A stretch of 64,000 bases of DNA from Bacillus subtilis subsp. subtilis (GTDB lineage: Bacteria > Pseudomonadota > Gammaproteobacteria > Xanthomonadales > Xanthomonadaceae). Numbering within the stretch: position 1 is the first letter of the stretch; the number at the start of each line of letters is the position of its first letter. Location of the stretch: assembly GCA_021733645.1 (NCBI GenBank), contig JAHREJ010000004.1, forward strand, positions 62,001 through 126,000, given 5' to 3'. The notes beneath the pieces were generated by a model. That model ran no database searches, was not told the origin of the DNA, and saw nothing but the letters and a program-made list of their open reading frames with translations. Both the position numbers and the translations under genes were made by a program. Positions 1 to 8,105 of the stretch are shown here, in pieces.

Positions 1-362
1 CCAACCTGGGCAAGCACCTCGCGCACGCGCGCCGGGTCTTCGCGGCCGGCCAGTTCCAGCGGCAGGGCGATGTTTTCTTCGGCGGTCAGTGCGGGCAGCA
101 GGTGGAAGCTCTGGAACACGAAGCCCACTTCGCGTGCGCGCAACTGGGCGCGCGCTTCTTCATCGAGCGCATTGAGATCGGCACCGGCCAGGCTGATCCG
201 CCCACGGCTGGGCAGGTCCAGCCCGGCCAGCAGGCCGAGCAGGGTGGTCTTGCCGGAACCTGAAGCGCCCACGATGGCAATGCTCTCGCCTTCATGGACG
301 GTCATGCCAATGTTGTCCAGTATGTGGACTTCACCCTCCGGGCCTCGCGCGGATTTGCCCAC
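1..362 (-). CDS. ABC transporter ATP-binding protein, LolD/YbbA type (partial)
   Basis: ATP-binding subunit of an exporter of the LolD/YbbA/MacB family, cut by the left edge so that the signature and Walker B parts are missing. The minus strand reads a Walker A GASGSGKTT, then GLLAGLDLPSRG and the Q-loop stretch GFVFQSFHLLPALTAEENI, which is typical of this family. The start is uncertain. GTG at 362 is the first normal start codon in frame, but the frame stays open with sensible sequence (SLSPRSASVAIAAHDVGKS) to about 425, where no ATG, GTG or TTG is found. It lies head to head with tesA, the same arrangement as ybbA-tesA in enterobacteria. It probably pairs with a permease gene beyond the edge. 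Confidence 0.85.
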   Translation of the reverse strand, partial: MGKSARGPEGEVHILDNIGMTVHEGESIAIVGASGSGKTTLLGLLAGLDLPSRGRISLAGADLNALDEEARAQLRAREVGFVFQSFHLLPALTAEENIALPLELAGREDPARVREVLAQV

Positions 363-425
363 GTCATGGGCGGCGATGGCGACGGACGCGCTGCGGGGGG
401 ACAGGCTGTCGATGAGGATTCTCCA

Positions 426-1076
426 ATGTACGCAACGATGTGGAAGGGCCGCACGGCCCTGGCGGTCTGGCTGCTGGCAGCATTGCTGTTGGCACCGGTG
501 CTGGCCTGTGCCAAAGGTGCCGGCACCGGCAACGCCGTGCTGGTGGTCGGCGACAGCCTCAGTGCCGCCCACAATATCCCGGCCGAATCAGGCTGGGTGA
601 ACCTGCTTCAGCAGCGGGTCAAACAACAGGTCAAGCCGGCCCCGCCGATCATCAACGCCAGCATCAGCGGCGAAACCACCGCCGGGGCGCTGACCCGCCT
701 GCCGGGCCTGCTGGCCAAGCACCGGCCGGCGGTGGTGGTGATCGAGCTGGGGGGCAACGACGCATTGCGCGGCCTCAGCCCGGCGCAGCTGCGCGGCAAC
801 CTGGAGAAGATGATCGTGGCCAGCCAGACCGCCGGCGCCCGGGTGCTGCTGCTGGGCATCGACGTGCCACCCAACTACGGCCCGGCCTACCGCCAGCGGC
901 TCAAGGCGGTCTATGCCGGGCTGGCCAGTCAGTACCAGCTGGCCCTGCTGCCGTTCCTGCTGGAGGGGGTGGCGTTGCAGCCGGGCCTGATGCAGGCCGA
1001 CGGCCTGCACCCCACCGCCGCGGCCCAGCCCCGGGTGCTGGACAACGTCTGGCCGCACCTCAAGCCCTTGCTTTGA
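426..1076 (+). CDS. tesA: TesA-type SGNH arylesterase / lysophospholipase
   Basis: Predicted 216-residue periplasmic esterase/thioesterase of the SGNH (GDSL) family. Residues 1-29 form a signal peptide ending LACA. All four catalytic blocks are visible: GDSLS at 42-46 with the nucleophile Ser44, the glycine block SGET at 81-84, GGND at 109-112, and DGLHPT near 192-197 with the catalytic Asp and His. ATG at 426 is chosen because it begins the signal peptide; the longer frame upstream runs through the divergent ABC gene. A second ATG at 438 would also keep the signal sequence. The divergent ABC ATPase neighbour supports the TesA assignment. The physiological substrate cannot be read from sequence. 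Confidence 0.9.
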   Translation: MYATMWKGRTALAVWLLAALLLAPVLACAKGAGTGNAVLVVGDSLSAAHNIPAESGWVNLLQQRVKQQVKPAPPIINASISGETTAGALTRLPGLLAKHRPAVVVIELGGNDALRGLSPAQLRGNLEKMIVASQTAGARVLLLGIDVPPNYGPAYRQRLKAVYAGLASQYQLALLPFLLEGVALQPGLMQADGLHPTAAAQPRVLDNVWPHLKPLL

Positions 1077-1165
1077 GGGAGATTCACAAACCGCGTTGAG
1101 CGGCTTCACACCACGTCCACTGCCGATGCGGCATGTTTCACAAAGCTGAAGAAAGAGGGAATCCC

Positions 1166-1879
1166 ATGCGTCAGACAAAGGAGACCTCCGGCCTGGTGCT
1201 GGTGGTCGAGGACAACCGCAATATTTCCGAGATGATCGGTGAGTATCTGGAAGGCCGCGGGTTCGAGGTCGACTATGCCCAGGACGGGCTGGACGGCTAT
1301 CGGCTTGCCGCTGAAAACAGTTATGACGTGGTGGTGCTGGACCTGATGCTGCCGCGCCTGGACGGCATCGAAGTCTGCCGCCGGCTGCGCAACGACGCCC
1401 GCAAATCGACCCCGGTGCTGATGCTGACCGCGCGCGACACGCTGGACGACAAGCTCACCGGGTTGGGCTTCGGCGCCGACGATTACCTGACCAAGCCGTT
1501 CGCGATCCAGGAACTGGAAGCACGCCTGCGTGCCCTGATCCGCCGCGAACGTCGCCAGGTGGGCTCGGAAGTGCTGAAAGTGGCCGACCTGGTGCTGGAC
1601 CCGGTGAGCATGCGTGCCACCCGCGCCGGCACCGAGCTGCAGCTGTCGCCGATCGGCCTGCGCCTGCTCACCATCCTCATGCGCGAATCGCCGCGCGTGG
1701 TGACCCGCCAGGAAATCGAACGCGAGATCTGGGGCAACGGCCTGCCCGACTCGGACACCCTGCGCAGCCATCTGTACAACCTGCGCAAGATCATCGACAA
1801 GCCGTTCGACCGCCCGCTGCTGCACACCGTGCAGAGCGCCGGCTACCGCATTGCCGACATCGCCCAGCCGATGAGCTGA
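1166..1879 (+). CDS. OmpR/PhoB-family response regulator
   Basis: Two-component DNA-binding regulator of 237 residues. The receiver domain has the acidic pair ED at 15-16, phospho-acceptor Asp59 in VVVLDLMLP, switch Thr88 and Lys110 in DDYLTKPF. The C-terminal half is a winged helix with the family's RQEIEREIWG and LRSHLYNLRKIID segments. ATG at 1166 is preferred over the one at 1133 because AGAGGG lies just upstream and the extra N-terminus has no family match. The sensor kinase at 2033 follows, but a good terminator sits between them, so the pair may not be a simple two-gene transcript. The stimulus is unknown. Confidence 0.88.
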   Translation: MRQTKETSGLVLVVEDNRNISEMIGEYLEGRGFEVDYAQDGLDGYRLAAENSYDVVVLDLMLPRLDGIEVCRRLRNDARKSTPVLMLTARDTLDDKLTGLGFGADDYLTKPFAIQELEARLRALIRRERRQVGSEVLKVADLVLDPVSMRATRAGTELQLSPIGLRLLTILMRESPRVVTRQEIEREIWGNGLPDSDTLRSHLYNLRKIIDKPFDRPLLHTVQSAGYRIADIAQPMS

Positions 1880-1939
1880 TGCCGTTTCACGTGGCAGGCG
1901 CATGACCGGATGGGCCCGAGGGGGCCCGGATCGAGCCAG

Positions 1940-1973
1940 CGACCCGGCATTTGCCGGGTCGTTGTCGTTTTTT
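1940..1973 (+). terminator. Rho-independent terminator after the response regulator
   Basis: Perfect inverted repeat CGACCCGGCA / TGCCGGGTCG at 1940-1961 with a two-base loop, followed by a T-rich tail (TTGTCGTTTTTT) to 1973. It lies 60 bases after the regulator stop codon and ends about 60 bases before the kinase start. Confidence 0.85.
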
Positions 1974-2000
1974 GCACGACGGAATCACGGCGCGCTTCCC

Positions 2001-2006
2001 TATAAT
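2001..2006 (+). promoter_or_regulatory. Candidate -10 box (TATAAT) for the sensor kinase
   Basis: An exact TATAAT in an otherwise GC-rich intergenic region, 27 bases before the kinase ATG. No good -35 lies at 16-18 bases; TTGCAC at 1972-1977 is 23 bases away, which is too far. With the terminator just upstream, it suggests that the kinase has its own promoter and a short leader. Confidence 0.45.
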
Positions 2007-2032
2007 CGCGGCGAACCGCCCTGGACCCCGTA

Positions 2033-3304
2033 ATGCCGCACGGTCTGCCGCGCAAGATACGCATCGTCTTCATCCTCCAAGCCGTGCTGGCCAGCCTGGG
2101 CATCCTGCTGGGGGCCTGGCTGGTGTCGCTGGTGATCAAGCACAGCCTGGTCAGCAGCGCGCTGAAGGAAGAGGCTGCCTACTACTGGCAGCTGCACGAC
2201 GCCTCGCCGATGCAACCGCCACCGAACACGCAGAACATCCGCGGGTATCTGCTGGAAACCGGCCGTTCGCCACTGAGCCTGCCGGCCAACCTGCGCGCGC
2301 TGCCGCCGGGATTCCACGAACTGAAGGCCGACGACCAGCTGGTGCTGGTGGACGCCCGCCCGGAGGGACGGTTGTACCTGGTGTTCCTGCGTTCGCGCGC
2401 GGAGATGCTGGCCTTCTGGTTCGGGATCGTGCCGGTGCTGCTGACGTTGCTGGCGGTGTATGGGGCATCGTGGATTACCTACCGGGCTTCCAAGCGGCTG
2501 GTATCGCCGGTGAACTGGCTGGCGCGGCGGGTGTCGCGCTGGGACCCGGGGCATCCGGAAGCGGCCGATCTGGCGCCGGACAAGCTGCCGGCAGACATGC
2601 AGGGCGAGACCCGGCAGTTGGCGGCGGCCCTGCATTCGCTGGCCACGCGGGTGACCGCGCATGTGGCGCGCGAGCGCAATTTCACCCGGGACGCGAGCCA
2701 TGAACTGCGCACGCCGTTGACGGTGATCCGGGTAGCCAGCGATATCGCGCTGGGCGACCAGGAACTGACCCCGCGCCTGCGCCGTGGGCTCAACCGGATC
2801 CAGCGCGCGGGCCGCGACATGGAGGCGGTGATCGACGCCTTCCTGATCCTGGCGCGCGAGGCGGACGTGGAGCCGCAGGTGGAGTTGTTCGACGTCAACG
2901 AGATCGTGCGTTACGAGGTGGACAACGCGCGCGAACTGCTGGCCGGGCGACCGGTGGAAATCTTCCTGCACAGCGCCGGCCCCGTGCAGTTGCACGCGCC
3001 GCCGCGAGTGCTGCAGGTGGTGGTGAGCAATCTGCTGCGCAATGCCTGCAGTTACACCGACGAGGGGCGCATCGACGTGGATGTGCTGGATGATCGGGTG
3101 GTGGTGCGCGACACCGGGATCGGGATGTCGGCCGAAGCGTTGGCGCGGGCGTTCGAGCCGTTCTACCGCGCCGAGCCCACCCGGCCGCAGGGCACGGGGC
3201 TGGGGCTGTCGATCGTGCGCCGGTTGTGCGACCGGTTCGGGTGGAAGGTGAGTCTGGACAGCGAGCCGGGGCGGGGCACGCAGGCGGCTGTTTTGTACCG
3301 GTAG
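2033..3304 (+). CDS. Sensor histidine kinase
   Basis: Membrane sensor kinase of 423 residues. A first membrane helix at about 9-35 and a second at about 123-147 enclose a periplasmic loop of roughly 88 residues that I cannot assign to a known sensor fold. The cytoplasmic part has the H box DASHELRTPLT (His223), N box NLLRNACSYT, G1 VVVRDTGIGMS, F box EPFYRA and G2 GTGLGLSIV, so autokinase and phosphotransfer activity should be intact. Its likely partner is the regulator at 1166. No strong Shine-Dalgarno sequence precedes the ATG. The stop codon TAG sits in a GTAG tetranucleotide, but no palindrome follows it. Confidence 0.88.
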   Translation: MPHGLPRKIRIVFILQAVLASLGILLGAWLVSLVIKHSLVSSALKEEAAYYWQLHDASPMQPPPNTQNIRGYLLETGRSPLSLPANLRALPPGFHELKADDQLVLVDARPEGRLYLVFLRSRAEMLAFWFGIVPVLLTLLAVYGASWITYRASKRLVSPVNWLARRVSRWDPGHPEAADLAPDKLPADMQGETRQLAAALHSLATRVTAHVARERNFTRDASHELRTPLTVIRVASDIALGDQELTPRLRRGLNRIQRAGRDMEAVIDAFLILAREADVEPQVELFDVNEIVRYEVDNARELLAGRPVEIFLHSAGPVQLHAPPRVLQVVVSNLLRNACSYTDEGRIDVDVLDDRVVVRDTGIGMSAEALARAFEPFYRAEPTRPQGTGLGLSIVRRLCDRFGWKVSLDSEPGRGTQAAVLYR

Positions 3305-3421
3305 GAAGTTTAGGGCGTGATCTTTTGCGCTTGCAGCGGTATCCATGCAGCTCAGGGTCCTGCAAGCCCACCCTCGCCGACCCTGGACAGTGGATCGGTG
3401 CGCATGTGGAGGGCAGGAGCC

Positions 3422-3443
3422 GCCGAGCATGGCTCGGCTCTAC
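3422..3443 (-). repeat. GTAG-headed palindromic repeat (REP/SMAG type)
   Basis: GCCGAGCATGGCTCGGC followed by TCTAC. On the minus strand this is GTAGA plus a GC-rich palindrome, the layout of Stenotrophomonas GTAG repeats. Near-identical copies lie at 49528-49743. Confidence 0.75.
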
Positions 3444-3584
3444 CGGGGCTGCTTCTTGGCTGCAGTTTCTGCGCGCTGGTCATTGCCGCGCGGCCAGCGC
3501 TCCGCTCTACCCGATGTGTTTCCGGATGGTTCCCGAAACACGCGTTCGCCGATGGTTTCCGACAACGCATACCCGCCGTGGCAG

Positions 3585-3605
3585 GTGCCGACCGTTGGTC
3601 GGCAC
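3585..3605. repeat. Palindromic repeat GTGCCGACC-GTT-GGTCGGCAC
   Basis: Perfect 9-bp inverted repeat with a 3-base loop. The GCCGACC stem also appears in the repeat at 28557-28578, so it belongs to the same intergenic repeat family. There is no T tract. Confidence 0.65.
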
Positions 3606-3673
3606 GCTCTTCTCATTTTCCCGGCCTACCGCCAGAACGCGGGCACCCGCATTTGGCCCTGCGCTTTACGCCT

Positions 3674-4375
3674 TCAATCGCACGACACCTTCGGTGCCAG
3701 CGCCGCCTGCCAGATCGCATACCCGTCCGGCGTCATATGCAGCATGTCTTCGCGGAACAAGGCGGCGCGCGGCTGCCCATCGCCGCCCAGCATGGGCGTG
3801 TAGATGTCGGTGTAGCCCGTGTCGGGCAGCTTGGCCAGCGCCGCCTTGATCATCGCGTTGGCCTCGATGATCGCCGGCAGCAGGTTGGCGCGTGACGGGC
3901 TGGGCTTGATCGAGATGAACTCCACGCGCGTCTTCGGCAGGTCCCGGTGCACCCGCTGCACGAACGCCACCACGTCGTCGCGCACCTGCGTCGGGCTGCG
4001 CCCGCTGTTGAGGTCGTTGTCGCCGGCATAGAAGAACACCTTGCACGGCGCATACGGCACCACGATCTGGCCGGCATACCAGGTGCTGTCACGCACCTCC
4101 GACCCGCCGAAGCCGCGGTTGAACACCGGCTGCCCCGGGAAATCGGCGGCCAGGCTGTCCCACATCCGGATCGAGGAACTGCCGATGAACTCGATGCCCC
4201 CGCGCGGCACCGGGTGGGCGGCATCGGCCCGCGCGAAGGTGGCCATGTCCTGCGTCCAGGCCACGCTGGATACCTGCGCCGGGACCTGCGGCGAGACCGG
4301 CGACAACGCCAGCGTCGGCAGGGCGGCGCCCAGCGCCAGGGCGAGCAACAGGGGGCGGATGCAGCGGTAACGCAT
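3674..4375 (-). CDS. Secreted SGNH/GDSL-like hydrolase
   Basis: Predicted 233-residue exported hydrolase of the SGNH superfamily. Residues 1-24 form a signal peptide. The nucleophile block is EFIGSSSIRMW (65-68 region, Ser67 aligning with the GDS serine), the third block is YAGDNDLNSG (GDND at 118-121), and the C-terminal catalytic Asp/His lie in DMLHMTPDGY. ATG at 4375 is chosen because AGGAG sits at the right distance; the open frame to 4600 has no such support. It stands alone, convergent with the sensor kinase. The substrate is unknown; relatives include acyl and carbohydrate esterases. Confidence 0.8.
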   Translation of the reverse strand: MRYRCIRPLLLALALGAALPTLALSPVSPQVPAQVSSVAWTQDMATFARADAAHPVPRGGIEFIGSSSIRMWDSLAADFPGQPVFNRGFGGSEVRDSTWYAGQIVVPYAPCKVFFYAGDNDLNSGRSPTQVRDDVVAFVQRVHRDLPKTRVEFISIKPSPSRANLLPAIIEANAMIKAALAKLPDTGYTDIYTPMLGGDGQPRAALFREDMLHMTPDGYAIWQAALAPKVSCD

Positions 4376-4662
4376 GGACAGGCTCCTCGGCATGGCGCTC
4401 CAGCGAGCGCCCGGATCGGGTGAACGCCCATCATAGAGGGCAGGTGACAGCGCGGGCTTTGCCGCCCGTGGCAGGCGCGTCGGCCCGATACCGGCACCGA
4501 CGGGCGCCGGCTGGCGCCCTCGTGCCCCCCGGCCCTTCGACGAAGGTCCGACAGGCTTGTGGCAAAATGATGGATTGCCTGCCCATTCAGCCCTGCCCAT
4601 GACCCCTTGCTGCGTGCCGTTTCCCGCCTGCCGGCCTGCTTCTCTGCAGGGAGCCTGTCCCC

Positions 4663-5043
4663 GTGGCTGACGAAATCGGGCACATGCCGCGCGGCCCCAA
4701 GCGCATCTTCAAGGCGGCCATCTGGTCCTGGCAGGGGCTGCGCGCGGCCTGGCTGCACGAGTCCTCGTTCCGCCTGGAGGTCTACCTGCTGGTCGTGCTG
4801 GCACCGGTCGCGCTGTGGCTGGGCCAGACCCCGGTCGAGCGCGCGCTGATGATCGGCTCGCTGCTGCTGGTGCTGGCGATGGAACTGGCCAACTCGGCCA
4901 TCGAGGCGGTGATTGAACGCTACGGCGCCGAGTTCCACGAACTGGCCGGCCGCGCCAAGGACATGGGCTCGGCCGCCGTGTTCGTGCTGATGATGAATGT
5001 CCTGTTGTGCTGGGGCCTGATTCTGCTGCCGCGCATTTTCTGA
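4663..5043 (+). CDS. dgkA: Diacylglycerol kinase
   Basis: Small integral membrane kinase (126 residues) that phosphorylates diacylglycerol to phosphatidate, recycling lipid left over from osmoregulated glycan synthesis. It has the expected N-terminal amphipathic segment, three membrane helices and the signature MELANSAIEAVIE (family consensus E-x-x-N-T/S-A-I-E). GTG at 4663 is favoured by AGGGAG upstream; an internal ATG at 4684 would give a protein seven residues shorter. It is followed at 40 bases by the TerC-like gene on the same strand. Confidence 0.92.
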   Translation: MADEIGHMPRGPKRIFKAAIWSWQGLRAAWLHESSFRLEVYLLVVLAPVALWLGQTPVERALMIGSLLLVLAMELANSAIEAVIERYGAEFHELAGRAKDMGSAAVFVLMMNVLLCWGLILLPRIF

Positions 5044-5082
5044 GCCCCCACGGCTCATTCTCTTTTGTAAGGATCCACGTCC

Positions 5083-5832
5083 ATGTTCCTCGAGTTGCTG
5101 TCCGACCCCAACGTCTGGTTGACCCTGCTCACGCTGAGCGCCCTGGAAATCGTGCTCGGCATCGACAACCTGGTGTTCATCTCGATCGCGGTGAGCAAAC
5201 TGCCCGAAGCGCGCCGCCCGTTCGCGCGCAAGCTGGGCATCGCGGTGGCCTGCATCACCCGCATCCTGCTGCTGGTGTCGCTGGCTTACCTGGCGCACAT
5301 GGAAGCCAACCTGTTCACCGTGGCCGGCATCGGCATTTCCATCCGTGACCTGGTACTGATCCTCGGCGGCCTGTTCCTGATCATCAAGGGCGGCATGGAA
5401 ATCCGTGAGCTGATCACCGGCGGCGAAGACGAAGATCCCACCACCACCAAGACCTCGGCCGTATTCGGCTACGTGATCGCGCAGATCGCGATCATCGACA
5501 TCGTGTTCTCGCTGGACTCGGTGATCACCGCCGTCGGCATCGCCGACCACGTGCCGGTGATGGTGGCCGCCATCCTGCTGTCGGTGGCGGTGATGCTGCT
5601 GGCGGCCAACCCGCTGGGCCGCTTCATCGACGCCAACCCGACCGTGAAGATGCTGGCCCTGGCCTTCATCCTGCTCATCGGTGCGGTGCTGATCCTGGAC
5701 GGCCTGGGCGTGCATGTGCCCAAGCCCTACATCTATTCGGCGATGGGCTTCTCGGTACTGGTGGAATGGCTGAACCTGCTGATGCGCCGCCGCGCGGTGG
5801 AACACCACGTGCCGGGTGCCGGCAACTGGTGA
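5083..5832 (+). CDS. TerC family integral membrane protein
   Basis: Polytopic inner-membrane protein of 249 residues with about seven helices. The paired signatures EIVLGIDNLVF near residues 22-33 and FSLDSVITAVG near 141-151 carry the conserved acidic residues of the TerC/Alx/YgdQ family, several members of which export manganese. The C-terminus is short, without the CBS/CorC domains of the longer YoaE-type members. A metal-export role is inferred from the family. No yybP-ykoY-type riboswitch can fit in the 39-base upstream gap, so manganese control through that element is not supported here. Confidence 0.82.
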   Translation: MFLELLSDPNVWLTLLTLSALEIVLGIDNLVFISIAVSKLPEARRPFARKLGIAVACITRILLLVSLAYLAHMEANLFTVAGIGISIRDLVLILGGLFLIIKGGMEIRELITGGEDEDPTTTKTSAVFGYVIAQIAIIDIVFSLDSVITAVGIADHVPVMVAAILLSVAVMLLAANPLGRFIDANPTVKMLALAFILLIGAVLILDGLGVHVPKPYIYSAMGFSVLVEWLNLLMRRRAVEHHVPGAGNW

Positions 5833-5833
5833 A

Positions 5834-5872
5834 GGGACGCGGCAGCGCTATCGCGCTGCCGTCCCCCCCCCC
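5834..5872 (+). other. Hairpin followed by a run of ten cytosines
   Basis: Stem GGGAC..GGCAGCGC - TATC - GCGCTGCC..GTCCC at 5834-5865, overlapping a C10 run at 5863-5872. It begins directly after the TerC-family stop codon. It resembles a terminator stem without a T tract; the homopolymer could slip during replication. Confidence 0.5.
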
Positions 5873-5981
5873 GACTCCGGGGGGCATGCGGCGGTCGAGA
5901 CCTGGCCGGCGGCTCGCTACGCGGGCTTGACCGCAAACGTGGCATGCTCCGGGTCCTGTCCATCGAGATCCGGAGCCGGCC

Positions 5982-6629
5982 ATGCGTTCGTTCTCCCGCC
6001 TGTTGTTGCTGGCCGTGCTGGCCAGCCTGTTGTCCGGCTGTGGCTACAACGCCATCCAGCAGAAGGATGAGCAGGTCAAGGCCGGTTGGGCCGAAGTGCT
6101 CAACCAGTACAAGCGTCGCGCCGACCTGATCCCCAACCTGGTGCAGACCGTGGAAGGCTATGCCAACCAGGAACGCCAGGTGCTCACCGACGTCACCAAT
6201 GCGCGTTCGCGCGTGGGCCAGATCAACGTCAATGCCGACGATGCCGCATCGCTGAAGCAGTTCCAGCAGGCGCAGGGCGAACTGAGCGGGGCGCTGTCGC
6301 GGTTGCTGGTGGTCACCGAGAACTATCCCAACCTGAAGTCCGACCAGGGTTTCCGCGACCTGCAGGCGCAGCTGGAAGGCACCGAGAACCGCATCACCGT
6401 GGCGCGTGGCCGCTACATCCAGATGGTGCAGGACTACAACACCTACATCCGGCAGTTCCCGCAGGTGGTGACCGCCAAGCTGTTCGGCTATGCGGTCAAG
6501 CCCAACTTCACCGTGGACAACGAAGCGCAGATCTCGCAGCCGCCGGCGGTGAAGTTCGGTGCGCAGGCGCCGGCCCCGGCCCCGGCCCCTGCGGCGCAGC
6601 CGCAGCCGCAGCAGGCCCCGGCGCAGTAA
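5982..6629 (+). CDS. LemA family lipoprotein
   Basis: 215-residue LemA-family protein. The N-terminus has a lipoprotein signal with lipobox LLSGC (Cys near residue 20), so it is probably membrane-anchored facing the periplasm. The helical LemA core is clear (VKAGWAEVLNQYKRRADLIP, NLVQTVEGYA, then VTNARSRVGQ). The last 25 residues are Ala/Pro/Gln-rich. LemA genes commonly sit before TPM-domain genes, as here, where two follow at once. The biochemical function of the family is unsettled; a role with TPM proteins in envelope maintenance is an inference from co-occurrence. Confidence 0.88.
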   Translation: MRSFSRLLLLAVLASLLSGCGYNAIQQKDEQVKAGWAEVLNQYKRRADLIPNLVQTVEGYANQERQVLTDVTNARSRVGQINVNADDAASLKQFQQAQGELSGALSRLLVVTENYPNLKSDQGFRDLQAQLEGTENRITVARGRYIQMVQDYNTYIRQFPQVVTAKLFGYAVKPNFTVDNEAQISQPPAVKFGAQAPAPAPAPAAQPQPQQAPAQ

Positions 6630-6633
6630 GCCG

Positions 6634-7533
6634 GTGAACACCCGCCCGCTGCTGCGCGTGTTGCTGCTGGTGTGCCTGTGCCTGGCGTTGCCGGCCTGGG
6701 CGCAGGCCGAGGCGCTGATTCCACCGCTGTCCTCGCCGGTGGTCGATACCACCGGCACCCTGGATGCCACGCAGCGCCAGGCACTGGAAGCGCAGGCGCT
6801 GGCCCTGCAGCAGCGCAAGGGCAGCCAGCTGCAGATCCTGATGGTGCCCAGCACCGCGCCCGAGTCGATCGAGCAGTACACCCAGCGGGTGTTCGAACAG
6901 TGGCAGGTGGGCCGCAAGGGCGTGGACGACGGGGTGCTGCTGGTGGTGGCCAAGGAGGACCGCCGGGTCCGCATCGAACCGGGCTACGGGCTGGAAGGTG
7001 CGATCCCCGATGCGATCGCCAACCGGGTGATCCAGGAATACCTGGCCCCGCGCTTCCGCAACAACGATTACGCCGGCGGCCTGGCCGATGCCAGCACGGC
7101 GCTGGTCAAGCTGATCGACGGCGAGCAACTGCCGGCGCCGGTCAGCACCCACCGCGCCAGTCCCAACCCCGATGGCGGCGGCTGGACCTTCGCGCTGGTG
7201 ATCGGCTTCTTTGTCGGCAGTTTCCTGCGTGCCATCCTGGGCTGGCTGCCGCGCCCGGTGCGCGCGCTGCTCGGCGGCGGCGGGGCCGCGGTGGCGGCCT
7301 TCCTGTTCACCTCGTTGTGGCTGGCCAGCGGGCTGGCCGGGCTGATCGGCCTGGTGGTCGGCCTGTCTTCGGGCCGGGCCGGCGCCTTCGCGCGCAGTGG
7401 CGGCTGGGGCGGGGGTGGCTGGGGCAGTGGCGGCGGTGGTTGGGGCGGCGGTGGTGGCTTCGGCGGCGGTGGAGGCGGCTGGGGCGGCGGTGGTGGACGT
7501 TCAGGAGGCGGTGGCGCCTCGGGAGGCTGGTGA
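6634..7533 (+). CDS. TPM-domain protein with glycine-rich tail (YgcG type)
   Basis: 299-residue exported membrane protein. A signal peptide (residues 1-24, ending WAQA) precedes a TPM domain (PVVDTTGTLDATQRQALE ... VDDGVLLVVAKEDRRVRIEPG ... AIPDAIANRVIQEY). One or two membrane helices follow near 188-250, then a tail of about 50 residues made almost only of Gly, Trp and Ser. GTG at 6634 is chosen because it opens the signal peptide four bases after the lemA stop codon; the longer frame reads back through lemA. TPM domains are proposed phosphatases or membrane-protein quality-control factors; the activity here is not established. Confidence 0.85.
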   Translation: MNTRPLLRVLLLVCLCLALPAWAQAEALIPPLSSPVVDTTGTLDATQRQALEAQALALQQRKGSQLQILMVPSTAPESIEQYTQRVFEQWQVGRKGVDDGVLLVVAKEDRRVRIEPGYGLEGAIPDAIANRVIQEYLAPRFRNNDYAGGLADASTALVKLIDGEQLPAPVSTHRASPNPDGGGWTFALVIGFFVGSFLRAILGWLPRPVRALLGGGGAAVAAFLFTSLWLASGLAGLIGLVVGLSSGRAGAFARSGGWGGGGWGSGGGGWGGGGGFGGGGGGWGGGGGRSGGGGASGGW

Positions 7534-8021
7534 TGCGCTGGCTTCGGCACGTGTTTTCCCCCTCGGTGCGGCGCGCGTTCCCGCCCGGACGCCTGCAGGC
7601 GATCACCGACGCGATCACCGCCGGCGAGCGTCGGCACGGTGGCCAGGTGATGTTCGCGGTGGAGGCGGACCTGCCACTGCTGGCGCTGTGGCAACGGGTC
7701 AGCCCCCGCCAGCGCGCCGAGCATGCCTTCGCGCAGCTGCGCACCTGGGATACCGAACACAACAACGGCGTGCTGGTGTACCTGCTGCTGGCCGACCACG
7801 CCATCGAGCTGGTCGCCGACCGCGGCCTGCGCGGCAAGGTGGGCGAGGCGCAATGGGCGGCCATCTGCGCCCACATGCAGCAGCGCCTGCGCGACGGTGC
7901 GTTGCAGGACGCGGTACTGCTGGCCATCGAAGAGGTATCGGACCTGCTGGCCGGGCACTATCCGCCGGTTCCGGGGTCACAGGATGACGGCCTGCCGAAC
8001 ACGCCGCAGATTTTGGGCTGA
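7533..8021 (+). CDS. TPM-domain protein without signal peptide
   Basis: 162-residue second TPM-domain protein. Visible family pieces are QAITDAITAGERRHGGQVMF, NNGVLVYLLLADHAIELVAD and the C-terminal LQDAVLLAIEEVSDLLA. No signal peptide or convincing membrane helix is seen, unlike its partner. The ATG at 7533 overlaps the previous stop codon (TGATG), so the two TPM genes are probably translationally coupled. The set lemA-TPM-TPM recurs in many proteobacteria; the soluble member may work on the cytoplasmic side, which is an inference from topology. Confidence 0.82.
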   Translation: MRWLRHVFSPSVRRAFPPGRLQAITDAITAGERRHGGQVMFAVEADLPLLALWQRVSPRQRAEHAFAQLRTWDTEHNNGVLVYLLLADHAIELVADRGLRGKVGEAQWAAICAHMQQRLRDGALQDAVLLAIEEVSDLLAGHYPPVPGSQDDGLPNTPQILG

Positions 8022-8105
8022 AGCCCGGCAATCGCGCGATCGGGGCCGCCGCGAGGCCGCTCCCGGGCGGCGCTAGAATATCTGCATCCCTGCAAGGCGT
8101 CCTTC

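Larger units (their letters stand above)
3305..3673. other. Gene-free spacer with GTAG-type palindromes
   Basis: 369 bases between the sensor kinase (plus strand) and the SGNH hydrolase (minus strand), so both genes converge here. Short open frames exist on both strands but none has a ribosome binding site or recognisable product. The two palindromes listed separately (3422-3443 and 3585-3605) are the only structured elements I see. Confidence 0.6.
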
